Assembly: GCA_020725555.1 (NCBI GenBank)
Contig: DYEU01000012.1
Coordinates: 110,463-174,462 of the forward strand
Length of the DNA: 64,000 nucleotides
Source of the DNA: Desulfatibacillum sp.
Lineage (GTDB): Bacteria; Desulfobacterota; Desulfobacteria; Desulfobacterales; SpSt-501
Reading direction: 5' to 3'
The notes below the pieces were generated by a model. It saw only the letters and a list, made by a program, of their open reading frames with translations, was not told the origin of the DNA and ran no database searches. Shown one piece after another: positions 25,055-34,377 of this stretch (within the stretch, counting starts at the first letter, position 1; the number at the start of each line of letters is the position of its first letter). The translations under genes were made by a program, and so were the position numbers.

Positions 25055-26225
25055 GCCGGCCGATCGGCAGCCCGCGGGGGCAGAGGGCTTCGGCCCGCGC
25101 GTAATCGGCGGAGGCGAGGGCCGCGCGCACGCGGGCGGGGAGCGCCCGGTAGCGCGCCCGCGCGAAATCGGCCCTCTCGTAGCCGCGCGCGTACATGAGG
25201 TAGCGCATCACCCGGCCGACCGGGACGCCCTCGGCCACGGCGGGCTCGCAAAGCCGCGTGCAGCCCGCGCAGTAGGCGCCCGCGGTCGCCGCGGCGAGTT
25301 CCTCGAGCGCCTCGCGGCCGGCGGCGGAGAGCCGGGTGCGGTTCACCGCGGCCGCCGTGTTCTCGGCGAGCAGCGCCATCGTCGGCATCTGCGAGCAGAT
25401 GCTCGCGATCTGGGGGTTTTCCCACACGGCCTTGAGCTTCGCCTGCCCCGGCGTGAAGCCTTCCTTCACGAACCGGCCGGCGAGCTGGAGCTCCGCCTCG
25501 CTGGCGGTCCCGACCGGCCCGCCGCCCTGGGTCTTCATCGCCGTCAGCCCGATCCCGGCCTTCGCGCAGGCGTCCACGGCGCGACGCATCGCGTCGGTGT
25601 GCATCAGGCGGTAGTTGTAGGTCGTCATGATCCCGTCGATCCAGCCCAGGCGCGAGGCCGCAAGCAGGCATTCCTCCATGTTGCTGTGGGTGCTGAAGCC
25701 GAAGAGGCGGATTTTGCCCTCGGCCTTCGCCTTCTCGCCCCAGCGGCGGACGTCCTCGTCCATCTTGCCGATGCTGCGCACGGCGTGGACGAAGAAGAGA
25801 TCGATCCAGTCGGTCTTCATGCGCTCGAGCGAGAGGTGGAGGTGGTCGCTCATCCCCTTGAGCGTCCAGGCCGTCGATTTCGTGACGAGGAAGATCGTTT
25901 TGCGGTCCTCGGGGTATTTCTCGAAGTACTTGCCGATCCCGAGCTCGCTGTTGCCGCCCTCGTAGGAGTTGGCCGTGTCCCAGTAGGTCACCCCCCAGCG
26001 CACGGCCTGGCGCAGCATGAGCTGGTTGGCGGGGATGTCGAACATGCCGCCGAGCGACAGGACGGCGACCTCGATGCCGGTCTTGCCGAAGGGGCGGGTG
26101 GGGACCCGCACCGGCTCCTGGGCGGCAAGGGCCGGGGGAAGCGCCGCGGCGGCGAGCAGGCCGAGGCCGGCCGCGCCGGTCGTCTTGAGGAATTGCCTGC
26201 GGGAGCAGGAAGGGGTCTCGTTCAT
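25023..26225 (-). CDS. Tat-exported aldo/keto reductase with C-terminal Cys cluster
   Basis: The 400-residue protein starts with a twin-arginine signal (SRRQFLKTTGAAGLGLLAAAAL). The AKR barrel contains the catalytic tetrad Asp83 (WDTANSYEGG), Tyr88, Lys116 (VTKST) and His147 (DLFFVHAV). The C-terminal part (about 317-385) has CAGCTRLCEP (Cys319, 322, 326) and a distant CP (Cys382), a ferredoxin-like pattern that could hold a 4Fe-4S cluster. Tat export implies folding with cofactor before transport to the periplasm. It lies 66 nt after the polyferredoxin gene in the same direction, so it is likely the last gene of the redox operon. Confidence 0.9.
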   Translation of the reverse strand: MNETPSCSRRQFLKTTGAAGLGLLAAAALPPALAAQEPVRVPTRPFGKTGIEVAVLSLGGMFDIPANQLMLRQAVRWGVTYWDTANSYEGGNSELGIGKYFEKYPEDRKTIFLVTKSTAWTLKGMSDHLHLSLERMKTDWIDLFFVHAVRSIGKMDEDVRRWGEKAKAEGKIRLFGFSTHSNMEECLLAASRLGWIDGIMTTYNYRLMHTDAMRRAVDACAKAGIGLTAMKTQGGGPVGTASEAELQLAGRFVKEGFTPGQAKLKAVWENPQIASICSQMPTMALLAENTAAAVNRTRLSAAGREALEELAAATAGAYCAGCTRLCEPAVAEGVPVGRVMRYLMYARGYERADFARARYRALPARVRAALASADYARAEALCPRGLPIGRLMAEAAAELA

Positions 26226-26291
26226 GGTCTCCTCCGGGCGTCGTGGGGAAGGCTTCCGCGGCCGAACAAGGCGGCCGGGAAGGAAACGGGG

Positions 26292-28037
26292 TCACAGGGT
26301 CATGCGGTGCCGGGGGTGGCGGCTTTCGTTTTCCGCCGTGACGCGGATCGCCCGTTTTCCCAGCACCGGGCACTCGTGCTCGCAGACGCCGCAGCCGATG
26401 CAACGGCGCGGGTCCACGTAGGGCTGCTGCAGCCGGATGGCGATCTCGAGCGCGCTTCCCGCCGCGGGAAGCTCGGTGTCGGGGATCGCCGCCGAGAGCT
26501 CGATCTCCCGCTCCCCGTGGCCGCGGATGCGGATCCGCCTGCCCGAGGCGAGCTGGACGAAGTAGTCCCCGGTCGCGAAGCGGCCGGCCTCGAGCCGGCC
26601 GGCGGCAAGCCCGATCCGCTCCCCCCCGGCCTCCCCGACACGCAGCGGCTCCTCCATGCGCACCGGGGGGTAGACCGCCCGCGTGAAGATCGCCTTGGGG
26701 CTGACGGGGCAGTTTTCCTGGCAGACGATGCAGGGGCGGTCCATCGCCCAGGGCAGGCAGCGGCCGCGGTCCACGAAGGCGCAGCCGATGCGCAGCGGCC
26801 CGCGGCCGGCGAACTCCGCCGTCCCCAGGCGCTCCTCGAGCCTGAGCGGCCGGATCGCGGCCGTGGGGCAGAGGTGGCCGCAGGCGATGCAGGTGTGCTG
26901 GCAGCCGCTCCGCCCCGCGCGGAAGTCGAGCTTCGGCGTCCAGAGCGCCTCGAAGCCCTCCTCCAGGCCCGCCGGCTGGATCACGTGGGTCGGGCACACG
27001 CGCATGCACTGCCCGCAGCGGATGCAGCGCGCGAGGAACTCTTCCTCCGCGAGCGCACCCGGCGGCCTAACCAGGCTCGGGCTCCAGGCCGCAGCGGTCG
27101 ACCCGCCGACGCGGCCGAGGGGGACGAGCGCCGCCCCGGAGACGAGGGCCGCGAGCACGGCGCGGCGGCCGGGGTCCGGCAGCGGGATCTCGCCGCCCGC
27201 GGAGGGCCGCGTCGCCAAGGCGATCGCCCCGTGGCGGCAGTCCGCCAGGCAGTTCAGGCAGACCACGCACTCGGGGGTGCGGATGCGCCCGGTGGGCGCG
27301 CAGGCGCCCTCGCAGGCGCGCTCGCAGAGGCCGCAGCCGCTGCAGGCCTCGGCGGTGCGGCCGATGCGCAGCAGGGCGAAGCGGCCGATCAGCCCGAGCA
27401 GCGCCCCGAGCGGGCAGAGGAAACGGCAGAAAAAGCGCGGCCGGTGGAGGTTGAGCAGCAGCGCGGCGAGAAAGACGGCCGCGATCGCGAGCGCCCCCTG
27501 GGCGAGCCGCGGCTCGCCGCGCGCGGCGACCCCCAGCCGCTCGAGGAAGGGCAGAAGCGCCAGGTTGACCGAGCGCTGGGCGAGGCAGATGGGGTCGAGC
27601 AGCCCCGCCCAGAGCGAGCCGCCGCCTGCGGGCCCGAGCGCGGCCGCGGCGAGGAAGAAGGCGAGGACGAGGACCTTCAGGTTCTGGGCGGGCAGGAAGC
27701 GGTTTTTCTCGAGGCGCGCAGGGAGACTTCGCCCCCGCATGCCCAGCCAGCCCACGAACTGGTGCATCGCCCCGAAGGGGCAGACCCAGCCGCAGAAGAC
27801 CCGGCCGAGAAGGATCGTGACGCAAACGGTCAGCAGGGCCCAGAGCAGCCCGCGGTAGAGGGTGTGCGTGGAGAGGAGGGTGGCGAGGGCGACGAGCGGG
27901 TCGAGCTCGAGGAAGAGGTTCACCGGCCAGCCGCTGAGCTCGCTGAAGCGCTCGCCGAGTGTGGCCGCCGCGCAGAACCACAGGAAGAGGGCGGTGAAGA
28001 AGACCTGGCTTGCGCGGCGGGCGGTGATGAGGCTCAT
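26292..28037 (-). CDS. Membrane-anchored polyferredoxin (NapH/MauN-like 4Fe-4S protein)
   Basis: The 581-residue protein has several N-terminal membrane helices containing two conserved motifs typical of NapH/NosR/RdxA-type proteins: GRVFCGWVCPFGAMHQF (about residue 80) and RFFCRFLCPLGALLG (about residue 207). Ferredoxin cysteine motifs follow: CSGCGLCERACEG, CVVCLNCLADC, CIRCGQCMRVCP, CIACGHLCP, CIVCQENCP and CIGCGVCEHECP. These provide about six clusters. Such proteins pass electrons from the quinone pool to periplasmic enzymes. It overlaps the DUF362 gene in an ATGA. The likely partners are the Tat-exported DUF362 and aldo/keto reductase proteins encoded beside it. Confidence 0.92.
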   Translation of the reverse strand: MSLITARRASQVFFTALFLWFCAAATLGERFSELSGWPVNLFLELDPLVALATLLSTHTLYRGLLWALLTVCVTILLGRVFCGWVCPFGAMHQFVGWLGMRGRSLPARLEKNRFLPAQNLKVLVLAFFLAAAALGPAGGGSLWAGLLDPICLAQRSVNLALLPFLERLGVAARGEPRLAQGALAIAAVFLAALLLNLHRPRFFCRFLCPLGALLGLIGRFALLRIGRTAEACSGCGLCERACEGACAPTGRIRTPECVVCLNCLADCRHGAIALATRPSAGGEIPLPDPGRRAVLAALVSGAALVPLGRVGGSTAAAWSPSLVRPPGALAEEEFLARCIRCGQCMRVCPTHVIQPAGLEEGFEALWTPKLDFRAGRSGCQHTCIACGHLCPTAAIRPLRLEERLGTAEFAGRGPLRIGCAFVDRGRCLPWAMDRPCIVCQENCPVSPKAIFTRAVYPPVRMEEPLRVGEAGGERIGLAAGRLEAGRFATGDYFVQLASGRRIRIRGHGEREIELSAAIPDTELPAAGSALEIAIRLQQPYVDPRRCIGCGVCEHECPVLGKRAIRVTAENESRHPRHRMTL

Positions 28038-29017
28038 GCGGACACCTCGGCCGGGGCCAGCCTCCGGAAATCGACGGTGCCCGCGCCCGCCCTCTCGGCT
28101 GCGCCGAGGAAGGGGAGATCCTCGGGCCGTTTGCCCAGGAGCTCCGCCCCGCAGGCGTCCACGGCGACGGGGTCGGTCCCGGCGATCAGGGTGCGGGTCT
28201 CGCGCAGATCGGAGAGCGAGCCGCCCGTCGGCCCGTTCGTCATCATCGCCGTCGTCCCGTCGAGGACGACGAGGGTCGGCCGCACCAGGACGGCCAGCTC
28301 GGCGATCAGGCGGTGGACGTCCTGGTGGAAGAGGTTTCTGCGGCCGCCGAGGAGGCCGTACCAGTTCTTGAGGGTCATGGAGGCGCCGCTGCGGTGGTGG
28401 TCCTTGACGGGGGCGACCCCGATCAGCCGCGTGACGCCGGCGAGCGGGCCGGTGAGGACCGGCCAGTTGCGGATGAGACTTCCGCCGGCGAGGCTGACGG
28501 GGGTGAAGAGGCCCTCGGAGGGCAGGACGAGTGCGGCCCCGGCGCGCCGCGCCGCGGGCCCGATGCCGCTCAGCGCAAAGCAGCTCGCCGGGTCGTTGAT
28601 CGGGTTGTCGGTCACGACGACCGCGGCGGCGCCGGCGGCGAAGCAGAGCCGGACGAGCTCGAAGACGAGATCGGGGTGGGTCGTGGCCGAGAGGATCGGC
28701 GGGGAGGCGAAGGCCGCGTTCACCTTGATCAGGACGCGGTCGCCGGGGCGGACGAAGGACTCGATCCCCCCGAGCGCGCGCAGGGCGAGGCCGAGCGTTT
28801 CGCGGCGCTCGGCGCCGCGGGCGATGGCGAGGCGGCCGGCCGTCCCCGGGAGCGAGAAATCGGGCAGCCCGGTCTTCGCCTCTTCGCGGGGAAGGCCCGC
28901 GGGGCCCTCCGGGTCGAAGGCGAGGCCGGAGAGCCCGCCCGCGAGCGCGATCCCCAGGCCCGCGCCGGCTGCGCGCCTGAGGAATTCGCGCCGGTTGAGC
29001 GGGTCAGCGGGGCGCAT
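28034..29017 (-). CDS. Tat-exported DUF362 protein
   Basis: The ATG at 29017 gives 327 residues with a Tat signal, LNRREFLRRAAGAGLGIALAGG. The DUF362 region includes VRPGDRVLIKVNAAFASPP, DLVFELVRLCFAAGAAAVVVTDNP, HHRSGASMTLKNWYGLLGGRR and PTLVVLDGTTAMMTNGPTGG. DUF362 proteins are often iron-sulfur linked and found near anaerobic redox systems; no reaction is established. The gene overlaps DUF6599 upstream by 14 bp and the polyferredoxin downstream by 4 bp. This tight coupling suggests a fixed ratio or complex. Confidence 0.88.
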   Translation of the reverse strand: MRPADPLNRREFLRRAAGAGLGIALAGGLSGLAFDPEGPAGLPREEAKTGLPDFSLPGTAGRLAIARGAERRETLGLALRALGGIESFVRPGDRVLIKVNAAFASPPILSATTHPDLVFELVRLCFAAGAAAVVVTDNPINDPASCFALSGIGPAARRAGAALVLPSEGLFTPVSLAGGSLIRNWPVLTGPLAGVTRLIGVAPVKDHHRSGASMTLKNWYGLLGGRRNLFHQDVHRLIAELAVLVRPTLVVLDGTTAMMTNGPTGGSLSDLRETRTLIAGTDPVAVDACGAELLGKRPEDLPFLGAAERAGAGTVDFRRLAPAEVSA

Positions 29018-30023
29018 GGCCGGCCTCGGCAAGGCGTTCGTCCAGCCTGCGGGCGAGATCGAGCGCCAGGCGGGGGTCGGCCGCCTCACGGGCGCCCGCG
29101 AAGAACGGCCCCCGGGTGAAGACGACCTCGAAGGTGTCGAGGACCTCGATGCGGGAGGCCCCCTCCAGGCCCTCGGCGGGGGCGATGGCGGCGCCGAAGG
29201 TGCGGAGCATCTCGAGGTAGGCCCGGGCGAGGGCCTGGGCCTCTGCGGCGCTCTCCCTGCGGGTGAAAAAAAGCATCGCCTCGCCGGTTTCCGTGCGGTA
29301 GGTTGCGCGGTAGACCCGGTCGAGGCCGGCCAGCCCGAAGGCGTCGGCCGCAACCCGCCCCAGGCTCTCGGGGATGAGGCCCGCGGCGGGGAAGAGCTCG
29401 CGCTCGGTCCAGGCCGGCCGGCCGGCGGGGCGCTCGGCGGTCAGCGCCCGGGCGATCGCTTGCATCGCCCGCGTGAAGGGCTCGCCCGCCCCCGAGGCGA
29501 TCAGCTCGACGTAGCGCGTGCCGTGGACGAAGAAGAAGGCGTTTTCGGCGGCGTAGGCGAACTCGGCCACGTCGAGCGCCGCCGCGTCCGGCCGGCGCTG
29601 GGCGCTGAACACGGATAATGCGTTTTCGAAGGACCCCATCTCGTAGAGGAAGACCTCGATCCAGGCGTCCTCGTCGCCCTCGAGCGCCAGGCGCTGGCAG
29701 TCCAGGCGGACGAACCCCGCCGATAGGTAGAGCTCGGCCTTGCCGTCGATCTTGTCGGAGAGGCTGTCGCGGTCGAAGCGCTCCGGCGCGGTCAGGGTGC
29801 GGGTTCCTTCCGGCGGGGGCAACAGGGCGGCCGGCTCCGGCGCCCGGGCGGCCGCGGCGAGGCCGCGGGCGTGGAGGAAGTTTTCGACCGCCGGGTGCGG
29901 GCGCTTCTGCTCCCGCAGCACCGCGGCCGCGATGAGGGCGAGCAGCGCCATCAGGGCGGCCGCGATCGCCGACTCCCGGCGGGAGGGGCGCTGCGGCGCG
30001 GCGGGGTGAACGGCGACGGACAT
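29004..30023 (-). CDS. Membrane-anchored DUF6599-type protein, first gene of the redox operon
   Basis: The ATG at 30023 (MSVAVHPAAP) gives 339 residues. A single membrane helix (about 17-38, SAIAAALMALLALIAAAVL) leaves most of the protein outside the cytosol. The soluble part has SLSDKIDGKAELYLSAGFVRL, WIEVFLYEMGSFENALSVFSAQRRP, and repeated alpha/beta units later (RATYRTETGEAMLFF). These match the DUF6599 family, often found with DUF362 and polyferredoxins in anaerobes. No function is known. Assignment to DUF6599 is from memory of the IDGKAELY and MGS-x-x-NA-x-x-(V/I)(F/Y)S motifs. Confidence 0.8.
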   Translation of the reverse strand: MSVAVHPAAPQRPSRRESAIAAALMALLALIAAAVLREQKRPHPAVENFLHARGLAAAARAPEPAALLPPPEGTRTLTAPERFDRDSLSDKIDGKAELYLSAGFVRLDCQRLALEGDEDAWIEVFLYEMGSFENALSVFSAQRRPDAAALDVAEFAYAAENAFFFVHGTRYVELIASGAGEPFTRAMQAIARALTAERPAGRPAWTERELFPAAGLIPESLGRVAADAFGLAGLDRVYRATYRTETGEAMLFFTRRESAAEAQALARAYLEMLRTFGAAIAPAEGLEGASRIEVLDTFEVVFTRGPFFAGAREAADPRLALDLARRLDERLAEAGHAPR

Positions 30024-30058
30024 CGGGCCTGCCGGGTGAAGGGTGACGATGCTTGAGC

Positions 30059-30086
30059 CGTACACGCAAACGGCGGCGCCTGTCAA
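30059..30086 (-). promoter_or_regulatory. Possible promoter of the redox operon
   Basis: Minus-strand TTGACA (30081-30086) is perfect, but the best -10 (TGTACG, 30059-30064, 16-nt spacer) is poor, so an activator may be needed. Confidence 0.35.
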
Positions 30087-30114
30087 TTCCCCGGCCTTGA
30101 GCGCGCGGCGAGGC

Positions 30115-30142
30115 TTGACCCGGCCGGGTGGGGCCTTATGTT
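30115..30142 (+). promoter_or_regulatory. Sigma-70 promoter for the rhomboid operon
   Basis: TTGACC (30115-30120), a 16-nt spacer and TATGTT (30137-30142), divergent from the redox operon promoter. Confidence 0.5.
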
Positions 30143-30224
30143 CGGCCGTCGGTCGCGGGGGATCGCGGCCGCGCGGAAGCGAAGAAAACTGCGGGTCGGC
30201 GCAACCCGCGGAAGGAATGCCGTC

Positions 30225-30548
30225 ATGACGTGGGAATCGTTTTGCCGGGATCTGGAAGCCCGCATCGCGGAGATCCGCTCCGCGCTGCACCGGGAGGTTG
30301 CCTCGCTGCTGGAGCGGGAGGAAGAAGCCGCACCCCGCCTGCGGGGAGGCCGCGAGGCGCTTGCCGCACTCCTTTCCGGGATCGACCGGCGGCTTGCGGA
30401 GATCCCGGGCCTCTGCCCGGCCGGGGCCGCTCGCACGCCGGGCTTCGACGAGAAGGCCCGCGAGGGCTTGCGGCGTGCGCTCGCGGAGATCGAAAGCCGG
30501 CGCGGAGACGACCTCCTGCCCGACAGCCTCTCCTGGGTGTCGGGCTGA
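30225..30548 (+). CDS. Small helical protein of unknown function
   Basis: An ATG at 30225 after GGAAGGAAT gives 107 residues. The product (MTWESFCRDLEARIAEIRSALHREV) is almost entirely charged helix with leucine spacing suggesting a coiled coil: LLEREEEAAPRLRGGREALAALL, then a break, then EKAREGLRRALAEIESRRG. It is 24 nt upstream of the rhomboid gene and probably in its operon. I do not recognise a family. Confidence 0.65.
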   Translation: MTWESFCRDLEARIAEIRSALHREVASLLEREEEAAPRLRGGREALAALLSGIDRRLAEIPGLCPAGAARTPGFDEKAREGLRRALAEIESRRGDDLLPDSLSWVSG

Positions 30549-30572
30549 TCGGCGCCGGGGAACCCCGATGGC

Positions 30573-31415
30573 GTGAACGAGAGGCGCACCTCCTTCCTTT
30601 GCCCGCGCTGCGGGCGCCTGCTCAGCGCGGGCGAGCCCGCCTGCCCGCATTGCGGCCTGAGGTCCCCGGGCGCCGCATGGCGGCGTCTTCTCCCGGTGCG
30701 CGCCCTTGGCGACCCGGACCTGCTGTTGCGCCTCATCCTCGGCGCGAACATCGTCCTTTTCGCCGTCGCCCTGCTCCTCGACCCCGCGGCGGCGGGCTTC
30801 ACGATGAACCCGCTCGGGCTCTTTCGGCCCTCGGACCGCGCGCTCTTTGCCCTGGGGGCGACGGGGACGATCCCGATCGACGGCTACGGCCGCCTCTGGA
30901 CGCTTCTTGCGGCGGGCTACCTCCACGCGGGGCTGCTGCACATCGCCTTCAACCTCGCCGCCCTGCGCCAGCTCGGCCTGATCGTCGGCCGCGAGTACGG
31001 CGCAGGCCGCATGTTCGTGATCTACACCGTGGCCGGCGTCTGCGGGTTCGTCGCCTCCTGGGCCGTCGGCGTGCGCCTCACCGTGGGCGCATCGGCCGGG
31101 GTCTGCGGGCTGGTCGGGGCGATCCTCTACTACGGCAAAAGCCGCGGCGGAAGCTACGGGGCCGCGCTCTACCGCCAGGTGGGGACCTGGGCGCTCGTGC
31201 TGTTTCTCTTCGGCTTTCTGGTGCCCGGGATCAACAACTGGGCCCACGGCGGCGGGCTGCTCGCCGGCGCGCTGGCGGGGAGGCTCCTCGGCTACACCGA
31301 GCGCCGCCGCGAAAGTGCCGCTCACCGGGCCCTGGCGGCCGGCCTGCTCGCCCTCACCGCTCTCGTGCTCCTGATCGCCCTGGGGCACGGGCTCGCCGCG
31401 CGTTTCGGCCGCTGA
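30573..31415 (+). CDS. Rhomboid intramembrane serine protease with N-terminal zinc ribbon
   Basis: A GTG start gives 280 residues. The cytosolic N-terminus has CPRCG and CPHCG (residues 10-28), a zinc ribbon. About seven membrane helices follow. The rhomboid motifs are HIAFNLAAL (His123, Asn127), the catalytic serine in VGASAGVCGLVGA (Ser174) and the catalytic His225 in NNWAHGGGLLAGAL. The family cleaves membrane-protein helices near the outer face; the substrate is unknown. The zinc ribbon at the start is seen in some bacterial rhomboids and may recruit partners. The gene is convergent with thiD. Confidence 0.93.
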   Translation: MNERRTSFLCPRCGRLLSAGEPACPHCGLRSPGAAWRRLLPVRALGDPDLLLRLILGANIVLFAVALLLDPAAAGFTMNPLGLFRPSDRALFALGATGTIPIDGYGRLWTLLAAGYLHAGLLHIAFNLAALRQLGLIVGREYGAGRMFVIYTVAGVCGFVASWAVGVRLTVGASAGVCGLVGAILYYGKSRGGSYGAALYRQVGTWALVLFLFGFLVPGINNWAHGGGLLAGALAGRLLGYTERRRESAAHRALAAGLLALTALVLLIALGHGLAARFGR

Positions 31416-31437
31416 GGCCGAGGCGGGCCGCCGCCCC

Positions 31438-32259
<822 letters not shown>

Positions 32260-32261
32260 CG

Positions 32262-33275
32262 TCACCCCTTTCGGAAGTGGTCCCAGCCCGGGGCGGAAAG
32301 CTCGCGGGCGGAGCCGGTTTCGTCGATCCACTCGCGCACGCCGGCCGCGGTGATCTCGCCGATCACGGCGAGGTCGCCTCCGAAGCGTTCGCGGAAGCCC
32401 TTCCCCAGGGCCGAAACCGCCTCGGGGGCGACGGCGGCGAGGAGGACGTAGTCTTCGCCGCCCGCGAAGGCGTACTCCGCGGGGTCGCGGCCCAGGCCGC
32501 GGCAGAAGCGGCGGAGGGCCTGCGAGACCGGGAGCCGGGCGGCAAAGAGGCGCGCGCCGACCCCGCTCTCCTCGAGGAGGTGGCCGAGATCGGCGCCCAG
32601 CCCGTCGCTCACGTCGATCGCCGCGTGCACCGCGCCCCCCGCGGCGGCGAGAAAGCGGCCCTCGGCGAGGTGCGGCACGGGCCGCCGGTGGGCGCAGACG
32701 AGCGCCGCGACGTCCTCGCCCTCCGCCCGGGCGCGGCCGAGGAGGATCTCCAGCCCCGCGCGGCTGTCGCCTAAGGTTCCGGTGACGACGAGCGCATCCC
32801 CGGGCCGGGCGCCCGCCCGGGTGAGGAGCTCCGCTTCGGCGACCTCGCCGTAGACCGTGATGCAGATCACGAGGTCCCGCGGTGCGGCGGTCGTGTCGCC
32901 GCCCAGCACGTTCACCTGCCAGCGGGAGGCGAGATCGCCGATCCCGCGGTAGAGCTCCTCGAGCGCCTCGAGCGGGGTCGCCTCGGGGACGGCGAGGGCG
33001 ATGAAGGCCTCGCGCGCCTCGCCCCCCATGGCGGCGATGTCGCTGAGGTTCACGGCGAGCGCCTTCCAGCCGAGATCGCGGAAACGTCCCTCCTCGCGCA
33101 GGAAATGGATCCCCTCGACGAGCAGGTCGGTCGTCACCAGGGCGAGCCGGCCGCCCTCGGGGCGGAAGGCCGCGGCGTCGTCGCCGATGCCGCGAACGAC
33201 GGCTTCGGGCCGGAAGAGGGCGCCGGGCCGGATGCGCCGGATGAAGCCGAACTCGCCGACCTCCGAGAGCTTCAT
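32262..33275 (-). CDS. thiL: ThiL thiamine-monophosphate kinase
   Basis: The 337-residue protein has the ThiL pattern: EFGFIRRIR at the N-terminus, GIGDDAAAF (metal-binding aspartates), LVTTDLLVEGIHF, AVNLSDIAAMGGE, NVLGGDTTAAP, VVTGTLGDSRAGL, AIDVSDGLGADL and FAGGEDYVLL. It phosphorylates thiamine monophosphate to the active diphosphate. The start overlaps the thiM stop by 4 nt. Combined with ThiM and ThiD, the operon covers salvage of both thiamine halves and the last step. The joining enzyme ThiE must be encoded elsewhere. Confidence 0.96.
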   Translation of the reverse strand: MKLSEVGEFGFIRRIRPGALFRPEAVVRGIGDDAAAFRPEGGRLALVTTDLLVEGIHFLREEGRFRDLGWKALAVNLSDIAAMGGEAREAFIALAVPEATPLEALEELYRGIGDLASRWQVNVLGGDTTAAPRDLVICITVYGEVAEAELLTRAGARPGDALVVTGTLGDSRAGLEILLGRARAEGEDVAALVCAHRRPVPHLAEGRFLAAAGGAVHAAIDVSDGLGADLGHLLEESGVGARLFAARLPVSQALRRFCRGLGRDPAEYAFAGGEDYVLLAAVAPEAVSALGKGFRERFGGDLAVIGEITAAGVREWIDETGSARELSAPGWDHFRKG

Positions 33276-34096
33276 GGGGTTCCCCCGGGGGCGGCGGAGC
33301 AGGTGAGCCGCGCGGCTGCGGCGAGCTGCCCCGGCGAAAGCGCCTGCAGGGCGTCGAGCAGCCGGGCGGCGAAGGTGCCCGGCCCGCTTGCCCCTTCCGC
33401 CGCCTGCTCGCCCGCGATCCCGAGGCAGGCGAGCGCTGCGGCTGCGGCCGAAAGCGCATCGGCTTCCACCGCGAGAAAGGCGGCGACGAGCGCGGTCGCC
33501 GCGCAGCCCGTGCCCGTCACCCGCGCAAGCAGGGGGTGGCCGTTGGCCACGCGGATCTCGCGGCGGCCGTCGGTCACGAGGTCGACCGCGCCGGTCACGG
33601 CCACGGCCTCAACCCCGCCCGCGGCGAGCGCGCGCGCGACGGGAGAGGCTTCCTCCACTCCGTTTCGGGCATCGACCCCGCGGCCGCCTCGGCCGCCCGC
33701 GAGGGCGAGGATTTCCGAGGGGTTGCCGCGGATGGCCCGCGGCGGGCCGGCGGCGATGAGGGAGAGCGCCGCGCGGGTGCGGAAGCCCGTCGCCCCGGCG
33801 CCCACAGGGTCGAGGACGACGGGGATCCCGCGGGCGTTCGCCCGGCGCAAGGCAAGGCGCATGGCCTCGAGGGCGGCCGCGGTCGGGGTCCCGAGGTTCA
33901 CGACGAGCGCGTCGGCGTGGTCGACCATCTCCTCGACCTCCTCGGGCGCGTGCGCCATGACCGGCGCGGCGCCGAGGGCGAGCAGCGCGTTCGCCGTGAA
34001 CGGGGCGGAGACGCAATTGGTGATCGCGTGGACGAGGGGGGATCTCCGCCGCAGCTCGGCCAGGATCCCGCCCGCGCGCGCGGCCGGATGCTCCAT
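33272..34096 (-). CDS. thiM: ThiM hydroxyethylthiazole kinase
   Basis: The 274-residue protein matches ThiM: SPLVHAITNCVSAPFTANALLALGAAPVMA at the N-terminus, LVVNLGTP, VVLDPVGAGATGFR, AIRGNPSEILALAG, VTGAVDLVTDG and ARVTGTGCAATALVAAF with the catalytic cysteine. It phosphorylates hydroxyethylthiazole, salvaging the thiazole half of thiamine. It is first in the operon behind a strong promoter. The start ATG follows CGGAGGAACCCCCG. Confidence 0.96.
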   Translation of the reverse strand: MEHPAARAGGILAELRRRSPLVHAITNCVSAPFTANALLALGAAPVMAHAPEEVEEMVDHADALVVNLGTPTAAALEAMRLALRRANARGIPVVLDPVGAGATGFRTRAALSLIAAGPPRAIRGNPSEILALAGGRGGRGVDARNGVEEASPVARALAAGGVEAVAVTGAVDLVTDGRREIRVANGHPLLARVTGTGCAATALVAAFLAVEADALSAAAAALACLGIAGEQAAEGASGPGTFAARLLDALQALSPGQLAAAARLTCSAAPGGTP

Positions 34097-34264
34097 CGGG
34101 GGTTCCTCCGCGGGAAAAACGGGCGGCCGGTTCCGGGCGGAAAACGGATGCGGGCGCGCAAACGAGCGGGAGGGGCCCGGGTTCGTTTTCCTCGGCCGGC
34201 AGGACCCGGAGCGGGTTTCGCGGAATGGATCGCGGGCCGGGTCGGCCGCCCCGAAACGGCCGCT

Positions 34265-34278
34265 CTCTCTATAGAGAG
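34265..34278. promoter_or_regulatory. Perfect palindrome over the thi -10 box
   Basis: CTCTCTATAGAGAG is a 14-bp perfect palindrome covering the -10 region, placed where a repressor would block the thi promoter. No regulator is identified. Confidence 0.4.
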
Positions 34279-34296
34279 CGCCTCGAGGGCTGTCAA
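34268..34296 (-). promoter_or_regulatory. Sigma-70 promoter of thiM-thiL-thiD
   Basis: Minus-strand TTGACA (34291-34296), a 17-nt spacer and TATAGA (34268-34273). The leader to thiM is about 165 nt and shows no TPP riboswitch core. Confidence 0.75.
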
Positions 34297-34315
34297 CCGA
34301 TTGCCTTCGCCGGTC

Positions 34316-34344
34316 TTGGCAACGGGGTGCGGGACCCTTATGTT
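34316..34344 (+). promoter_or_regulatory. Sigma-70 promoter of the kinase-BON gene
   Basis: TTGGCA (34316-34321), a 17-nt spacer and TATGTT (34339-34344), back to back with the thi promoter; ATG at 34378 follows GGGAGG. Confidence 0.55.
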
Positions 34345-34377
34345 AGCCGCCGGAGAAACCCAAACGGGAGGTTGGCG

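Noticed and set aside
25599..29618. Very long open frames on the strand opposite real genes (also around 190-1671, 3462-5846, 15191-17905 and 46119-48461)
   Set aside because: High GC removes stop codons from other frames. These frames lack family motifs, while the opposite strand has well-matched genes.
34097..34264. Possible TPP riboswitch upstream of thiM
   Set aside because: The conserved CTGAGA and ACCTGAT-type cores are not found in the leader on the minus strand.
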